Below are positions 8,701 to 17,807 of a stretch of DNA of 42,842 bases, piece by piece. The stretch lies in the NCBI GenBank assembly GCA_945879015.1, contig CAMCUO010000025.1, forward strand, positions 1-42,842. The letters run 5' to 3'. The first letter of the stretch is position 1; every line of letters begins with the position of its first letter. Source of the stretch: Chitinophaga pinensis (GTDB taxonomy: Bacteria; Bacteroidota; Bacteroidia; 2-12-FULL-35-15). The position numbers and the translations under genes are program-made. The notes beneath the pieces are model-generated. The model did not search any database, was not told where the DNA came from, and was given only the letters and a program-made list of their open reading frames with translations.

Positions 8701-10494
8701 ACTGCAGCAACCGCAACAGGTTTAGTTGCAGGTTCTTATACGGTAACCGTAACTGACAGTGTTGGTTGCACGAGTGCATCAACAGTTGTTATTACTCAAA
8801 ATAGCGCTATTGCTGGTGGCGTTACAACAACTTCTACTGGATGCGGGCTTTCTACAGGAACAGCTTCTTCCTCCCCTTCTGGAGGAAGCGGAAGCTCATA
8901 CACATATTTATGGTCTCCAGGTGGTGCAACAACCTCAGGAATTACAGGATTGGCAGCAGGAACTTATACTGTAACGATAACGGATGGACTGGGATGTACT
9001 CAAACTGCTACTGGCATTGTTGGAACAACAGGCGGTCCAACAACTTCAATTGCTGGTCCAAACCAAACTGTTTGTTCAACAACTGCTACATTAGCTGGAA
9101 ACACAGCTATTGTAGGAACAGGAGCGTGGACACTTGTTAGCGGTGCAGGAACAATTACAACGCCTAGCTCACCAACATCAGGTGTTACGGGACTTGCTGT
9201 TGGACCAAATGTGTTTATGTGGACAATAGATTTTCCTCCTTGTACTCCTTCTACATCAACTGTAACAATTACAGGTGTCGCTGCTCCTACAACAGCTGCA
9301 GCGGGACCTAACCAAAGTATTTGTAGCAACAGCGCTACACTTGCAGGAAATACACCAACTATTGGAACTGGAACTTGGACACTGGTTAGCGGTGCAGGAA
9401 CAATTACAACTCTTGGCTCAGCAACAACAGGCGTTACAGGACTTGGGGTTGGAGCGAATGTGTTTATGTGGACGATTTCAAATCCTCCTTGTCCGAACTC
9501 AACAAGTACTGTAACTATAACAAACACTGGCGGTCCAGGCATAAGCACCACCTCACAAACAAATGTGAATTGCAACGGAACAAGCTCGGGGGCTGCAACT
9601 GTTGCGGGTTCTGGAGGTTCTGGTTCATATACTTATTCTTGGACAGGTGGAGCAGGAACTAGTGCAAGTGCTACTGGATTATCGGCAGGAAGCTATACCG
9701 TAACAGTAACGGATGGTTCAGGATGCTCAAGCACTTCAATAATTACAATCACACAACCTTCTGCAATAGCAGGACTAGTAAATACCACAGCGGCTACGTG
9801 CGGATTAAGTGATGGTGCTGCAAGTGTAACTGCTTCTGGCGGAACTGGCTCTTTAACATATTTGTGGTCTCCGGGTGGAGCAACAACTTCTTCAATAACG
9901 GGAATTCCATCTGGATTATATTCTGTTACAATTACTGATTCTTTAGGATGCGTAAGTTCGGCTTCCGGCACTGTTGGTTCTGTTGGGGGGCCTGTAGTTA
10001 ATGCCGGAGCCGGAAGTACGATTACTTCTGGAGGAACTGCAATATTATCTGGATCAGGAAGTCCAGGTGTAAGTTATAGTTGGTCGCCTTCTGGAACTCT
10101 TGGTTGTCCAACCTGTGCAACAACTACTGCTTCACCAACTCAAACAACAACTTATATTTTGACTGTAACAATAAACGGTTGCTCTTCTTACGATACCGTA
10201 ACAATATTTGTAGAAATAGAATGTGGTGAATTGTTTGTTCCAAATGTATTCTCTCCAAATGGTGATGGAAACAACGATGAATTAAAGGTTTATGGAAACT
10301 GTATTCTCAATTTTGAGTTTGTAATTTTTGATCGCTGGGGACAAAAAGTATTCGAAATTACTGACCCAGCAATTTTTTGGGATGGACGATTTAATGGAAA
10401 AATGATGGATGCAGCAGTATTTGTTTACTATCTTAAGGGGTCAGTAAATGGCATAAACGTTGAAAAGCATGGAAATATCACATTAATAAAATAA
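5704..10494 (+). CDS. Giant secreted protein with SprB-type repeats and type B T9SS sorting domain
   Basis: 1596 residues from the ATG at 5704, chosen over the upstream TTG at 5680 because the signal peptide (MKHLKLFTALLF... to SAKAQ) starts there. After cleavage comes a FIENKGQ domain (about residues 30-270) of the type that precedes beta-propeller repeats, then a propeller-like region with YNSTGVLQWTYNTP-style blades to about residue 600. Next are Ser/Thr/Gly-rich SprB-like repeats of the form GLAAGTYTVTITDGLGC, two 83-residue repeats (1112-1277), more SprB units and a PKD-like spacer. The last 90 residues (from CGELFVPNVFSPNGDG, residue 1507) are a type B gliding-motility-associated sorting domain. 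Such proteins cross the outer membrane by T9SS and are usually held on the surface by a PorP/SprF partner, encoded here two genes downstream. Likely adhesin or surface fibre; ligand unknown. Confidence 0.9.
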   Translation: MKHLKLFTALLFLFIISAKAQNSVSWSTKYEHSKCFIENKGQFHLPSGSEPVKFAYDNSSTRIYFTKKGVTYSFLKVWKDQEDEGEREKDIKKVNFQNVRTVEEWKKKEEEEHKAKFIADYVNIEWENSNPNVEIVAEQKISSYFSYTFKDETGKKVNENFLAGYEKITYKNLYPNIDVEYVFHASEGIKYSITLHPGADPSVIKMKYDGNKKLSIKNGNLIIGTELGEIIDHAPITFYGGNMPTVIKSNFVKTGNKISFQLDAYDNTKTVIIDPWTVTPAFATNWDCVWECEKDGAGNVYIIGGVTPLQLLKYNSTGVLQWTYNTPYDTSAWLGTFATDNAGNSYVTEGSVAAIQKISTAGAMIWDNPSPGGLFASTEFWNIAFNCDQTQLVIGGTGGFLPPLPYVYNVDVLTGNMTASLQVTGGALFPTQEVRAITACGNGKFYWLSHDSIGFFNQNFSFCPTGSASARYHKTNGYSFGYKCENWRKNNTGINAIRANTNFVYTHRGSIVEKRSLTTANVVTSVAIAGGTFSGGQVRNSGIDIDACGNVYVGSQSSVVKYDANLVVLATYPTSFNVYDVHVSNAGEIIACGSTGNSGTAVRTGYIQQITAGACATLALTCCDATICAPATMCVTASAVTLQAATPGGTWSGTGVNAAGVFNPAISGVGSFVITYTLTCGTDAVTIVVSPCTALNLCQGPGALSATVSGGTAIYSWQTSSTTTPCVAGIGFCAGAFTVVGPPVTTWTTFATGTTVTLPGTYPIQIVDGSGTIITIPNAAAYAALAACSGCPALTANITGQVNVACYGASTGSFNASTTGGATPWDYTLMLGATTIATFTNVAGTQSFTGLAAGTYTLNILDNAGCPGTITVTITQPSSPLTITLVSSIPTGCSTAPGAATVIASGGTVGSGYTYNWTPLGGSTASGSFAVSGTYTVTATDGNGCTSTLSVFIGLSGGPTSSITSQTNVNCNGGATGAATAAGAGGIPGYAYSWSGGAGTAATATGLVAGSYTVTVTDSVGCTSASTVVITQNSAIAGGVTTTSTGCGLSTGTASSSPSGGSGSSYTYLWSPGGATTSGITGLAAGTYTVTITDGLGCTQTATGIVGTTGGPTTSIAGPNQTVCSTTATLAGNTAIVGTGAWTLVSGAGTITTPSSPTSGVTGLAVGPNVFMWTIDFPPCTPSTSTVTITGVAAPTTAAAGPNQSICSNSATLAGNTPTIGTGTWTLVSGAGTITTLGSATTGVTGLGVGANVFMWTISNPPCPNSTSTVTITNTGGPGISTTSQTNVNCNGTSSGAATVAGSGGSGSYTYSWTGGAGTSASATGLSAGSYTVTVTDGSGCSSTSIITITQPSAIAGLVNTTAATCGLSDGAASVTASGGTGSLTYLWSPGGATTSSITGIPSGLYSVTITDSLGCVSSASGTVGSVGGPVVNAGAGSTITSGGTAILSGSGSPGVSYSWSPSGTLGCPTCATTTASPTQTTTYILTVTINGCSSYDTVTIFVEIECGELFVPNVFSPNGDGNNDELKVYGNCILNFEFVIFDRWGQKVFEITDPAIFWDGRFNGKMMDAAVFVYYLKGSVNGINVEKHGNITLIK
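9037..9534 (+). repeat. Two tandem 249-bp (83-residue) repeats
   Basis: Two adjacent copies of exactly 249 bp encode units running from PTTSIAGPNQTVCSTTATLA to the TVTITGV/TNTGG boundary. They belong to the same family as the eight copies in the next gene. Confidence 0.9.
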
Positions 10495-10638
10495 ACACAG
10501 AGAGCTTTGTCGACTAAATTCATCAAAGCATCTGACTATTAATAATGAGAGAAAAAAACATCCATGAAATGACCGAAAAATTAGCTTTTTATATAAAAAA
10601 ACATACTATCAGATTTCCAAGAATTGAGCAGTTTTCGC

Positions 10639-10669
10639 TTTGTTCATCAGTCCTTTTAGATTACTTTTA
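10639..10669 (+). promoter_or_regulatory. Promoter of the second T9SS-substrate gene
   Basis: TTTG at 10639-10642, a spacer of exactly 19 nt, then TACTTTTA at 10662-10669, one mismatch from TAnnTTTG. It lies 30 nt before the start codon. The rest of the 205-bp gap (10495-10699) holds nothing I can name. Confidence 0.5.
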
Positions 10670-10699
10670 TCTTCGGATAAATTTTAAATTACTGATCTC

Positions 10700-13600
10700 A
10701 TGACAATGAAAACTACTATTTTCAAGTCGTTGCTATTGCTTTTTATAGGCCTTGCTTCGCTTACAATTTCTGCACAACCTACAACTTTCAGATTATCTTA
10801 TGATATCGGGGCGTTTGACATTTCAGGCGGAATGGTGGAAAACCCAGCTGGGGAATTTGTTTTCGCTGGATTAAATAATTCTTTTGGCCCTTACTATGGT
10901 GATGTTGTTAAAACAGATGCAAACGGAACAGTTGTTTGGGCGAAAACATACACTGGAGGATTTGCAACAAATTTTTCTGATTTAAAAAACGTAAGTACAG
11001 GTGGCTATATTGTAACTGGTTCTTCTACTAGCTCTGGTGGCGGAGCAATTTTGGTTCGTTTAGATGCTTTAGGTGGAATTATTTGGGCAAAAAGATATCA
11101 GCTTCCAAACATTCCTGTTGGAAACTCTTCCAACGAATTTGGTTCTTCTGTAATAGAAACTTCTGATGGTGGATTTTTAGTTGGTGGAGGTGTAGATTAT
11201 TTTTGGGATGGCGCAAGTGCTTCAACTGTTGATACTACAAGTGCAATGGCTTTTAAAGTAAATTCAGCTGGAACATTAATTTGGAACAGAACGTGGACGA
11301 TTACCAATCCAACTCAAGCAGATGAACATTACATTAATGATGTAGCTGAATCAGCTGACGGATATTTTTTTGTTGGCGAATCAGCTGACGAAACACAAGC
11401 GTATGATTCTGATGGAGATCTTCCAAGAAATGCACTTATCATAAAAACAGATAAAGCAACAGGGGCTCTCACCTATATAAGACGATGGGGCGCAGGAGGA
11501 ACTACTTCGCAAGGAATTAATTCTGCGAAAACACTTTCAACTGGAAATATATTAATTGGCGGGTATGACGATTTACATGGGTTTTTAGTTAGTATCAGCG
11601 GAGTCGGTGCCGGAACTCCAGCAGTTATTTTTAACAGAAGATTTAATGGTTCTATTTTCGGAAACATTTATCTGGTTCAAGACATTATGGAAAATTCCGA
11701 TGGAAATTATTCTCTCATCGGAACTCAATTTGCTTTCCTTTCTGTTGCATTGAATACCATGATTCTTAAAGTTAATAGCTCAACAAACGCACTTATGTTT
11801 GGTAGGTCGTACGCTCCGATTGGACTTTCAGCAATTTTACCAGAAGGCGGATTGTGTGCCGATCAAGGCTACCATATTGTAATGACCGACCAACAAATGA
11901 CCGGATTTAATGCAAACATGATTCGAACAGATGCGGCAGGTCAGCTAGGTGCGGGGGCAGCAGGTTGCGCTTCTACCAGTTTAACTCCCGCTTTGGGAAC
12001 CGAATCAATTACTTTTTCTACGCCTGCAACGGCGGTTTATACTTCTTTGACAGAAAGCACTTGGGTGCCAGTTGTAAATAACATTGTACCAACACTTGTA
12101 ACACATTGTTTAAATATTGCTTGTGTTCCCCCTACTACATCCAATGCTGGTTCGAATCAAACTGTATGTGGAACAACCGCTTCACTTTTGGGAAACACTC
12201 CAACTACAGGAACAGGGACCTGGACATTGGTTAGTGGTGCCGGAACAATTACTACACCTACTTCACCTACATCAGGAATTACTGGATTAGGTGTTGGAGC
12301 AAATGTTTTTCAATGGACGATTGCAAATGCACCTTGTCCTTCATCCTCTTCAACAGTAACAATAACAGGTGTCGCAAACCCAACGGCATCAAATGCCGGA
12401 TCCAATCAAACGGTTTGTGGAACAAGCACAGCAATGTTAGGAAACACGCCAACTTCTGGTACAGGAACCTGGACATTGGTTAGTGGTACAGGAACTATTA
12501 CTACTCCTTCTTCACCAACATCAGGAATTACTGGATTAGGAGTTGGAGCAAATGTTTTTCAATGGACAATTTCAAACGCACCTTGCGCTTCGTCTTCATC
12601 AACTGTTACCTTAACTGGTGTTACGCCACCAACAACTTCTGCTGCAGGAGCGAATCAAAGTATTTGTGGGACAACCGCTTCACTTTTAGGAAACACACCA
12701 ACTACAGGAACTGGAACTTGGACATTAGTTAGTGGAGCAGGAACAATTACTACACCATCATCACCATCATCTGGAGTAACTGGATTGGGTGTTGGTGCAA
12801 ATGTTTTTCAATGGAGCATAGCAAATGCCCCTTGTCCTCCATCAACTTCAACTGTAACAATTACAGGCGTTACAGCACCAACAGCATCAGCTGCTGGATC
12901 AAATCAAACCGTTTGTGGAACTACAGCAACCCTTGCAGGAAACACTCCAACATCTGGAACAGGAACATGGACGCTGATTAGCGGGGCAGGAACTATTACT
13001 ACACCTTCCTCGCCTACATCTGGAATTACAGGATTAGGAGTTGGAGCAAATGTTTTTATGTGGACAATTTCAAACGCACCTTGTGCTGCATCAACATCCT
13101 CTGTAACTATTACTGGCGTTGCGACACCAACAACATCTAATGCTGGACCAAATCAAACAGTTTGTGGGACAACAACTACATTAGCTGGAAATACTGCTAC
13201 TGCAGGAACTGGAACATGGACATTAGTTAGTGGAGCAGGAACTATTACTACACCTTCTTCACCTACTTCTGGAATTACTGGACTAGGAGTTGGAGCAAAC
13301 GTTTTTCAATGGAGCATTACTAATGCGCCTTGCGCAGCATCAACATCTACAGTAACAATTACCGGAGTTACAACTCCTACAACAGCTACTGCTGGATCAA
13401 ATCAAACAGTTTGTGGAACTACTGCAACACTTGCAGGAAATACACCAACATCTGGAACGGGAATATGGACAATGGTTAGCGGGGCAGGAACAATTACTAC
13501 GCCTTCTTCACCTACATCTGGAATAACAGGATTAGGAGTTGGAGCAAATGTTTTTCAATGGACAATTGCAAATGCACCTTGTGCTTCATCATCATCTAGC

Positions 13601-15580
13601 GTAACTATTACCGGAGTTGCAACACCAACAACATCTAACGCTGGACCAAACCAAACCGTTTGCGGAACAACTGCTACATTAGCCGGAAATACTGCTACTG
13701 CAGGAACGGGGACATGGACATTAGTTAGTGGAGCAGGAACTATTACTACACCTGCTTCACCTGCTTCTGGAATTACAGGACTAGGGGTTGGAGCAAACGT
13801 TTTTCAATGGAGCATTACTAATGCGCCTTGCGCAGCATCTACATCTACAGTAACAATTACTGGAGTTTCTTCGCCAACAACAGCTGCTGCCGGACCAAAC
13901 CAAACAATTTGTAGCACAGGAACAACACTTGCCGGAAACGCTGCAACATCTGGAACAGGAACATGGACGCTTGTTAGCGGAGCTGGAACAATTACAACCC
14001 CTGGTTCTCCTACATCAACTGTAACAGGATTGGGAGTTGGTGCAAACGTGTTCATGTGGACAATTGATAATGCGCCTTGCTCAGCATCTACTAGCACAGT
14101 AACTATTACAAACACTGGTGGTCCAGCTGTTGCAATAACATCTCAAATAAATGCACTATGTTTTGGTGGTGCTTCAGGAACTGCATCTGCAAACGCAAGT
14201 AGCGGAAGTGGTCCTTATGATTACGTTTGGACAAGTGGTGCAGGAACCATTCAAACAACATTAAATAGTTCGCTTCCTGATTCTGTAACTGGACTTGCAG
14301 CAGGAACTTATACGATTACGATTACAGATAATGGCGGTTGTACTACTTCATCAATCGTTACTATTTCAGAGCCTGCAAACGCTGTTTCTTTATCACTAGT
14401 AAGCTCTGCTCCTTCTGGTTGTTCAACAAGTACGGGAACGGCTACAGTAAGCGGTTCGGGAGGAACGCCAGGACCAGGTTATACTTATAGCTGGGCACCA
14501 AGTGGTGGAACCGCAGCAATTGCAACAGGTTTGGGGGCAGGCACATATACGGTAACAGTGACCGATGGCAATGGTTGTACTTCTACATCAACTGTTCTTA
14601 TTAGCACTGCAGGCGGACCAACAGCAAGCATTGCTTCACAGTCCGATGTTAATTGCAATGGAGCAAACAATGGAGCGGCAACTGCTATTGGGGCTGGTGG
14701 AACAGGAACGCTTACATATTTCTGGAGTGGAGGTGCTGGAACTTCTGCTACGGCTAGTGGATTATCAGCTGGAACATATACTGTAACAGTTACTGATGGC
14801 GCTGGTTGTACAAGTACTTCAACTGCGACAATTACTGAACCAACAGTTGTTGCTGGTGTTGTTAATACTACAACAGCAACTTGTGGATTATCTGACGGAA
14901 CGGCTACTGCAACTGGAGCTGGTGGAACTGGAAGTACTTATACTTATTCTTGGTTACCTGGAGGAGCAACAACATCAACTATTACAGGTGTTGCCGCTGG
15001 AACATATACTGTTACTATTACGGATTCACTTGGTTGTTCACAAACGGCAACTGGAACTGTTGGAACAGCTGGTAGCCCTCTAGTTGATGCAGGATTATTC
15101 ACTTCAATCCCTTCAGGCGGAAGCACGGTTTTAACAGGAACAGCAGGAGCTGGGGCAACTTATAGTTGGAATCCTCCTGGAAGTTTAAGTTGTGATACTT
15201 GTGCTACAACAACAGCTTCTCCATCTTCTACAACAACTTATACTTTAACAATCACAATTAATGGTTGTACATCAACTGATACAGTTACCGTTTTTGTTGA
15301 AGAAGAGTGTGGCGAATTATTTGTTCCAAATGTTTTTTCACCGAATGGTGATGGCGCAAATGATTCCTTAAAAATTTATGGTGGTTGTATTAAAGATTTA
15401 GAATTTGTGATTTATGATCGTTGGGGAGAAGTTGTTTTTCAAACTACCGACCCAACAATTGCATGGCCTGGCACTTTAAATGGTAAACTTCTTGATGCTG
15501 CTGTTTTTGTATATTATTTAAACGCGACAGTAAAAGGTGTGGCAATTAAAAAACACGGAAATATTACTCTAGTAAAATAA
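10700..15580 (+). CDS. Giant secreted protein with eight tandem 83-residue repeats and type B T9SS sorting domain
   Basis: 1626 residues. ATG at 10700 or at 10706 (MKTTIFKSLLLL) is equally plausible; a signal peptide ends near ISAQP. Residues about 26-460 contain propeller-like repeats of the form DVVKTDANGTVVWAKTYTGG, typical of Bacteroidota surface proteins. Residues 478-1141 are eight repeats of exactly 83 residues, core GTGTWTLVSGAGTITTP and GLGVGANVFQWTI, each with two Cys (VCGTT and APC) that could form a disulfide in each Ig-like unit. SprB-like repeats and a PKD-like spacer follow. The sorting domain starts at CGELFVPNVFSPNGDG (residue 1537) and ends HGNITLVK, almost the same as in the upstream gene, so the two are paralogues. 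It is 60 bp upstream of the PorP/SprF gene and probably co-transcribed. A rigid surface stalk is a reasonable inference. Confidence 0.9.
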   Translation: MTMKTTIFKSLLLLFIGLASLTISAQPTTFRLSYDIGAFDISGGMVENPAGEFVFAGLNNSFGPYYGDVVKTDANGTVVWAKTYTGGFATNFSDLKNVSTGGYIVTGSSTSSGGGAILVRLDALGGIIWAKRYQLPNIPVGNSSNEFGSSVIETSDGGFLVGGGVDYFWDGASASTVDTTSAMAFKVNSAGTLIWNRTWTITNPTQADEHYINDVAESADGYFFVGESADETQAYDSDGDLPRNALIIKTDKATGALTYIRRWGAGGTTSQGINSAKTLSTGNILIGGYDDLHGFLVSISGVGAGTPAVIFNRRFNGSIFGNIYLVQDIMENSDGNYSLIGTQFAFLSVALNTMILKVNSSTNALMFGRSYAPIGLSAILPEGGLCADQGYHIVMTDQQMTGFNANMIRTDAAGQLGAGAAGCASTSLTPALGTESITFSTPATAVYTSLTESTWVPVVNNIVPTLVTHCLNIACVPPTTSNAGSNQTVCGTTASLLGNTPTTGTGTWTLVSGAGTITTPTSPTSGITGLGVGANVFQWTIANAPCPSSSSTVTITGVANPTASNAGSNQTVCGTSTAMLGNTPTSGTGTWTLVSGTGTITTPSSPTSGITGLGVGANVFQWTISNAPCASSSSTVTLTGVTPPTTSAAGANQSICGTTASLLGNTPTTGTGTWTLVSGAGTITTPSSPSSGVTGLGVGANVFQWSIANAPCPPSTSTVTITGVTAPTASAAGSNQTVCGTTATLAGNTPTSGTGTWTLISGAGTITTPSSPTSGITGLGVGANVFMWTISNAPCAASTSSVTITGVATPTTSNAGPNQTVCGTTTTLAGNTATAGTGTWTLVSGAGTITTPSSPTSGITGLGVGANVFQWSITNAPCAASTSTVTITGVTTPTTATAGSNQTVCGTTATLAGNTPTSGTGIWTMVSGAGTITTPSSPTSGITGLGVGANVFQWTIANAPCASSSSSVTITGVATPTTSNAGPNQTVCGTTATLAGNTATAGTGTWTLVSGAGTITTPASPASGITGLGVGANVFQWSITNAPCAASTSTVTITGVSSPTTAAAGPNQTICSTGTTLAGNAATSGTGTWTLVSGAGTITTPGSPTSTVTGLGVGANVFMWTIDNAPCSASTSTVTITNTGGPAVAITSQINALCFGGASGTASANASSGSGPYDYVWTSGAGTIQTTLNSSLPDSVTGLAAGTYTITITDNGGCTTSSIVTISEPANAVSLSLVSSAPSGCSTSTGTATVSGSGGTPGPGYTYSWAPSGGTAAIATGLGAGTYTVTVTDGNGCTSTSTVLISTAGGPTASIASQSDVNCNGANNGAATAIGAGGTGTLTYFWSGGAGTSATASGLSAGTYTVTVTDGAGCTSTSTATITEPTVVAGVVNTTTATCGLSDGTATATGAGGTGSTYTYSWLPGGATTSTITGVAAGTYTVTITDSLGCSQTATGTVGTAGSPLVDAGLFTSIPSGGSTVLTGTAGAGATYSWNPPGSLSCDTCATTTASPSSTTTYTLTITINGCTSTDTVTVFVEEECGELFVPNVFSPNGDGANDSLKIYGGCIKDLEFVIYDRWGEVVFQTTDPTIAWPGTLNGKLLDAAVFVYYLNATVKGVAIKKHGNITLVK
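12131..14122 (+). repeat. Eight tandem 249-bp repeats inside the T9SS-substrate gene
   Basis: 1992 bp equal eight units of exactly 249 bp with no indels. Units 5 and 7 are nearly identical, and units 4 and 6 share the same C-terminal junction, which points to duplication of a two-unit (498-bp) block. Copies of this kind are prone to recombination and to assembly collapse. Confidence 0.95.
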
Positions 15581-15640
15581 ATTTAAACAAAAAAATATTG
15601 CATTTAGCAAATTACGTGAACACTAAAAAAATAATGTAAC

Positions 15641-16714
15641 ATGAATACTACTAAAAAAATAATCCAACTATCGATCTACCAAAAAGCACTACTATGTGTT
15701 TTGTTTGGAGCTTTGGTAAGCATTTCCTCTTTTGCACAAGACATCCACTTTTCGCAATTTGATGAAACACAATTGCAGCTGGATCCTGCTGATGCTGGAG
15801 TGCAGCACGATGTACGAATTGTTACAAACTATAAAAATCAGTGGCAAACAGTTGGTTCTCCCTACAAAACATTTGCACTTGCAGGAGATGTGCGTTTGTT
15901 GAGAGACAAAAAGCACCACCTTGGTCTTGGTCTAGACTTCTTCTCTGATAATGCTGGAGATGCGAATTTAAAATCTACTCAAGTAAATTTATCCCTTTCT
16001 GGAATTATTAATGTTAGTGAGTTTAGCAAAATTTCAGCGGGATTAATGACAGGCTACTCTCAACGCAGTATCACAGTGGATAATTTACAATGGGGAAGTC
16101 AATACGATGGAATGAATTACAATGCTGCACTTCCAACAGGAGAAACTGCAACTGCAAGTGACTTTAATTTTGTTGATTTAGGTGCAGGTATTCAATACAG
16201 TTATGGGAATAGTGAAATGTATATTTCTGCAAACGATGCACGCAGAATCAATATCGGTGTTTCTGTTTTTCACCCACACAATCCTACTTATACTTTTTAC
16301 GGCGACAGCAAAGAAATTTTGCATGCCAAATATGTTTTGCATGGAAATGCTGCAATAGGGGTTAAAAATACAAACTTAGTTTTAAAGCCATCTTACATTG
16401 TAATTCTACAAGGCGCAACAAAAGAAATTACACCAGGATTAACCTTACAGTATATTTTACAAGAAGGATCGAAATACACTAAGAATAAAAAGCCAGCTGC
16501 TTTCTCTTTGGGCGGATATTATCGTATGCAAGATGCCTTTATTGCTGTTGCAAAATTCGAATATTCCAACTACTCAATTGGATTTAGTTACGATGTAAAT
16601 TTGTCTAAACTAAAAACAGTTAGTAAAGCTCGTGGCGGATTCGAGATTTCATTGCGCTTTATCTCTCCTAGCGCATTTGGTAAACGCATTAGCGGAAAAT
16701 CAAAGTTTATTTAG
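15641..16714 (+). CDS. PorP/SprF family type IX secretion membrane protein
   Basis: 357 residues with an N-terminal signal peptide ending near SSFAQ, followed at once by DIHFSQFDETQLQLDPADAG, the conserved start of mature PorP/SprF proteins. The rest is amphipathic beta-strand sequence ending in aromatic-rich segments, consistent with an outer-membrane barrel. Family members sit next to genes for type B sorting-domain proteins and are needed for secretion or surface attachment of that particular partner; SprF with SprB is the known example. Here it follows two such substrate genes, so it most likely serves one or both. A strong terminator ends the unit just downstream. Confidence 0.93.
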   Translation: MNTTKKIIQLSIYQKALLCVLFGALVSISSFAQDIHFSQFDETQLQLDPADAGVQHDVRIVTNYKNQWQTVGSPYKTFALAGDVRLLRDKKHHLGLGLDFFSDNAGDANLKSTQVNLSLSGIINVSEFSKISAGLMTGYSQRSITVDNLQWGSQYDGMNYNAALPTGETATASDFNFVDLGAGIQYSYGNSEMYISANDARRINIGVSVFHPHNPTYTFYGDSKEILHAKYVLHGNAAIGVKNTNLVLKPSYIVILQGATKEITPGLTLQYILQEGSKYTKNKKPAAFSLGGYYRMQDAFIAVAKFEYSNYSIGFSYDVNLSKLKTVSKARGGFEISLRFISPSAFGKRISGKSKFI

Positions 16715-16739
16715 TTTAATGAATTTATGATCCAGATTT

Positions 16740-16770
16740 AAAGGTGTTGCCGCAAGCGACACCTTTTTTT
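16740..16770 (+). terminator. Rho-independent terminator after the PorP/SprF gene
   Basis: GGTGTTGC pairs with GCGACACC (one G-T) around the loop CGCAA, flanked by A's and followed by seven T's. It closes the T9SS block. Confidence 0.85.
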
Positions 16771-16813
16771 ATTTGGTTAAAAATTATTTCATAATAATCT
16801 TTCTATATTAAGT

Positions 16814-17788
16814 CTAAAAACAAACATTAATTCCAATTCTTCCCCATTCGTGAACTAAACCATTTTTGAATTCGGGACTAACAATTGCTCTGGAATATTC
16901 TAAACCTAATCGCTTATATGTAAATACAATCCCATAGTATGCTTGACCAACCAGCCTTTCAATATCATCCGCAGGAATAGTGTAAATGCTGTTTCTATTA
17001 ATCACTCCACCTTGCATTGTTGCATTATAAGCAACGGCTTTTATTTTCCCTCTCGCATATAAATAGAACTGAACCTTCCTTACACCTTTTTGTCGGGTTA
17101 TTCCCAAATTATTAAAATAAGGTTGCATCCAACCAGCACGAATCATAGAGCCCAATGCAAAATCGCTATACAATGTTCCAGCACGCAATTCTCCGATTCC
17201 GGTTATTTCAAAATATTTTGTATTCAACAATCCTTTTTCTAAAAACAAATCATAATTTAAAACATAGTCGTTTTCAATTTGATTTTCCCAACCCAATGGT
17301 TGAATGTTTCCAAGCGCATAATGAATTCCCTTTTGCTCCTGTGCTCCTCTTAAATTTGGTCCCATCAAACCAAGATTAATTCTAGTTGTAAGTCGAAGTC
17401 GCTTTTCTGGAGCAATTGATATTAAAGAGTGGGTTAGATAAACCAAAGCAGCAAAAGGCCGTTCTCCGTAGAATATTCCTTCATGGCGGATTGTTTTTGG
17501 TGTAAACCCTTGTCGTTCCAAACTCATTCCGTAATAGTTCAAGATATTACTTTGGGATTTCCTGCCAAGAGGAATAAGCGTTTTGGCAAGAAGCGTTTTT
17601 TTAAATCCTGACAAAAAAAACTCTAGATAAACACCTTGCGTATAATAGCGGTCAGTAGCTGTAAAAAAATCGTTCTCATAATTATGTCTATAGTAACGAT
17701 CTTGTTTTTTCAGGCTATCCACTTGAGATGCCGACTCAAGAGCAAACAAACAGGAGAACATAAAGAATATGAAACCTTTGCTTTTCAT
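16814..17788 (-). CDS. lpxR: LpxR-like lipid A 3'-O-deacylase
   Basis: 324 residues with a signal peptide ending near ESASQ. LpxR is an outer-membrane beta-barrel enzyme that removes the 3'-linked acyl chains of lipid A. The family landmarks are all here: YENDFFTATDRYYTQG, carrying the Asn-Asp pair (N39, D40) near the start of the mature protein; GERPFAALVYL; and GLMGPNLRG...KGIHYALGNIQPLGWENQIEND, which contains the catalytic His and matches the LpxR GxxGP...H...PxGWxxQLxNE block. The C-terminus ends in Phe, as expected for an outer-membrane barrel. It has its own -7 element and converges on the PorP/SprF gene. Activity on this organism's lipid A is inferred. Confidence 0.88.
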   Translation of the reverse strand: MKSKGFIFFMFSCLFALESASQVDSLKKQDRYYRHNYENDFFTATDRYYTQGVYLEFFLSGFKKTLLAKTLIPLGRKSQSNILNYYGMSLERQGFTPKTIRHEGIFYGERPFAALVYLTHSLISIAPEKRLRLTTRINLGLMGPNLRGAQEQKGIHYALGNIQPLGWENQIENDYVLNYDLFLEKGLLNTKYFEITGIGELRAGTLYSDFALGSMIRAGWMQPYFNNLGITRQKGVRKVQFYLYARGKIKAVAYNATMQGGVINRNSIYTIPADDIERLVGQAYYGIVFTYKRLGLEYSRAIVSPEFKNGLVHEWGRIGINVCF

Positions 17789-17807
17789 TTGTTAGATATA
17801 CGTTGTA

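Noticed and set aside
9000..9575. A 191-codon open frame on the minus strand
   Set aside because: It is antisense to the in-frame repeats of the T9SS gene, is made of Val/Pro/Ala low-complexity sequence, and has no start context. Similar antisense frames at 13804-14115 and 42235-42741 are shadows for the same reason.
12131..14122. Long regular repeats that might be taken for a CRISPR array
   Set aside because: The repeat unit is 249 bp, in frame, with no spacers, and encodes Ig-like protein repeats.
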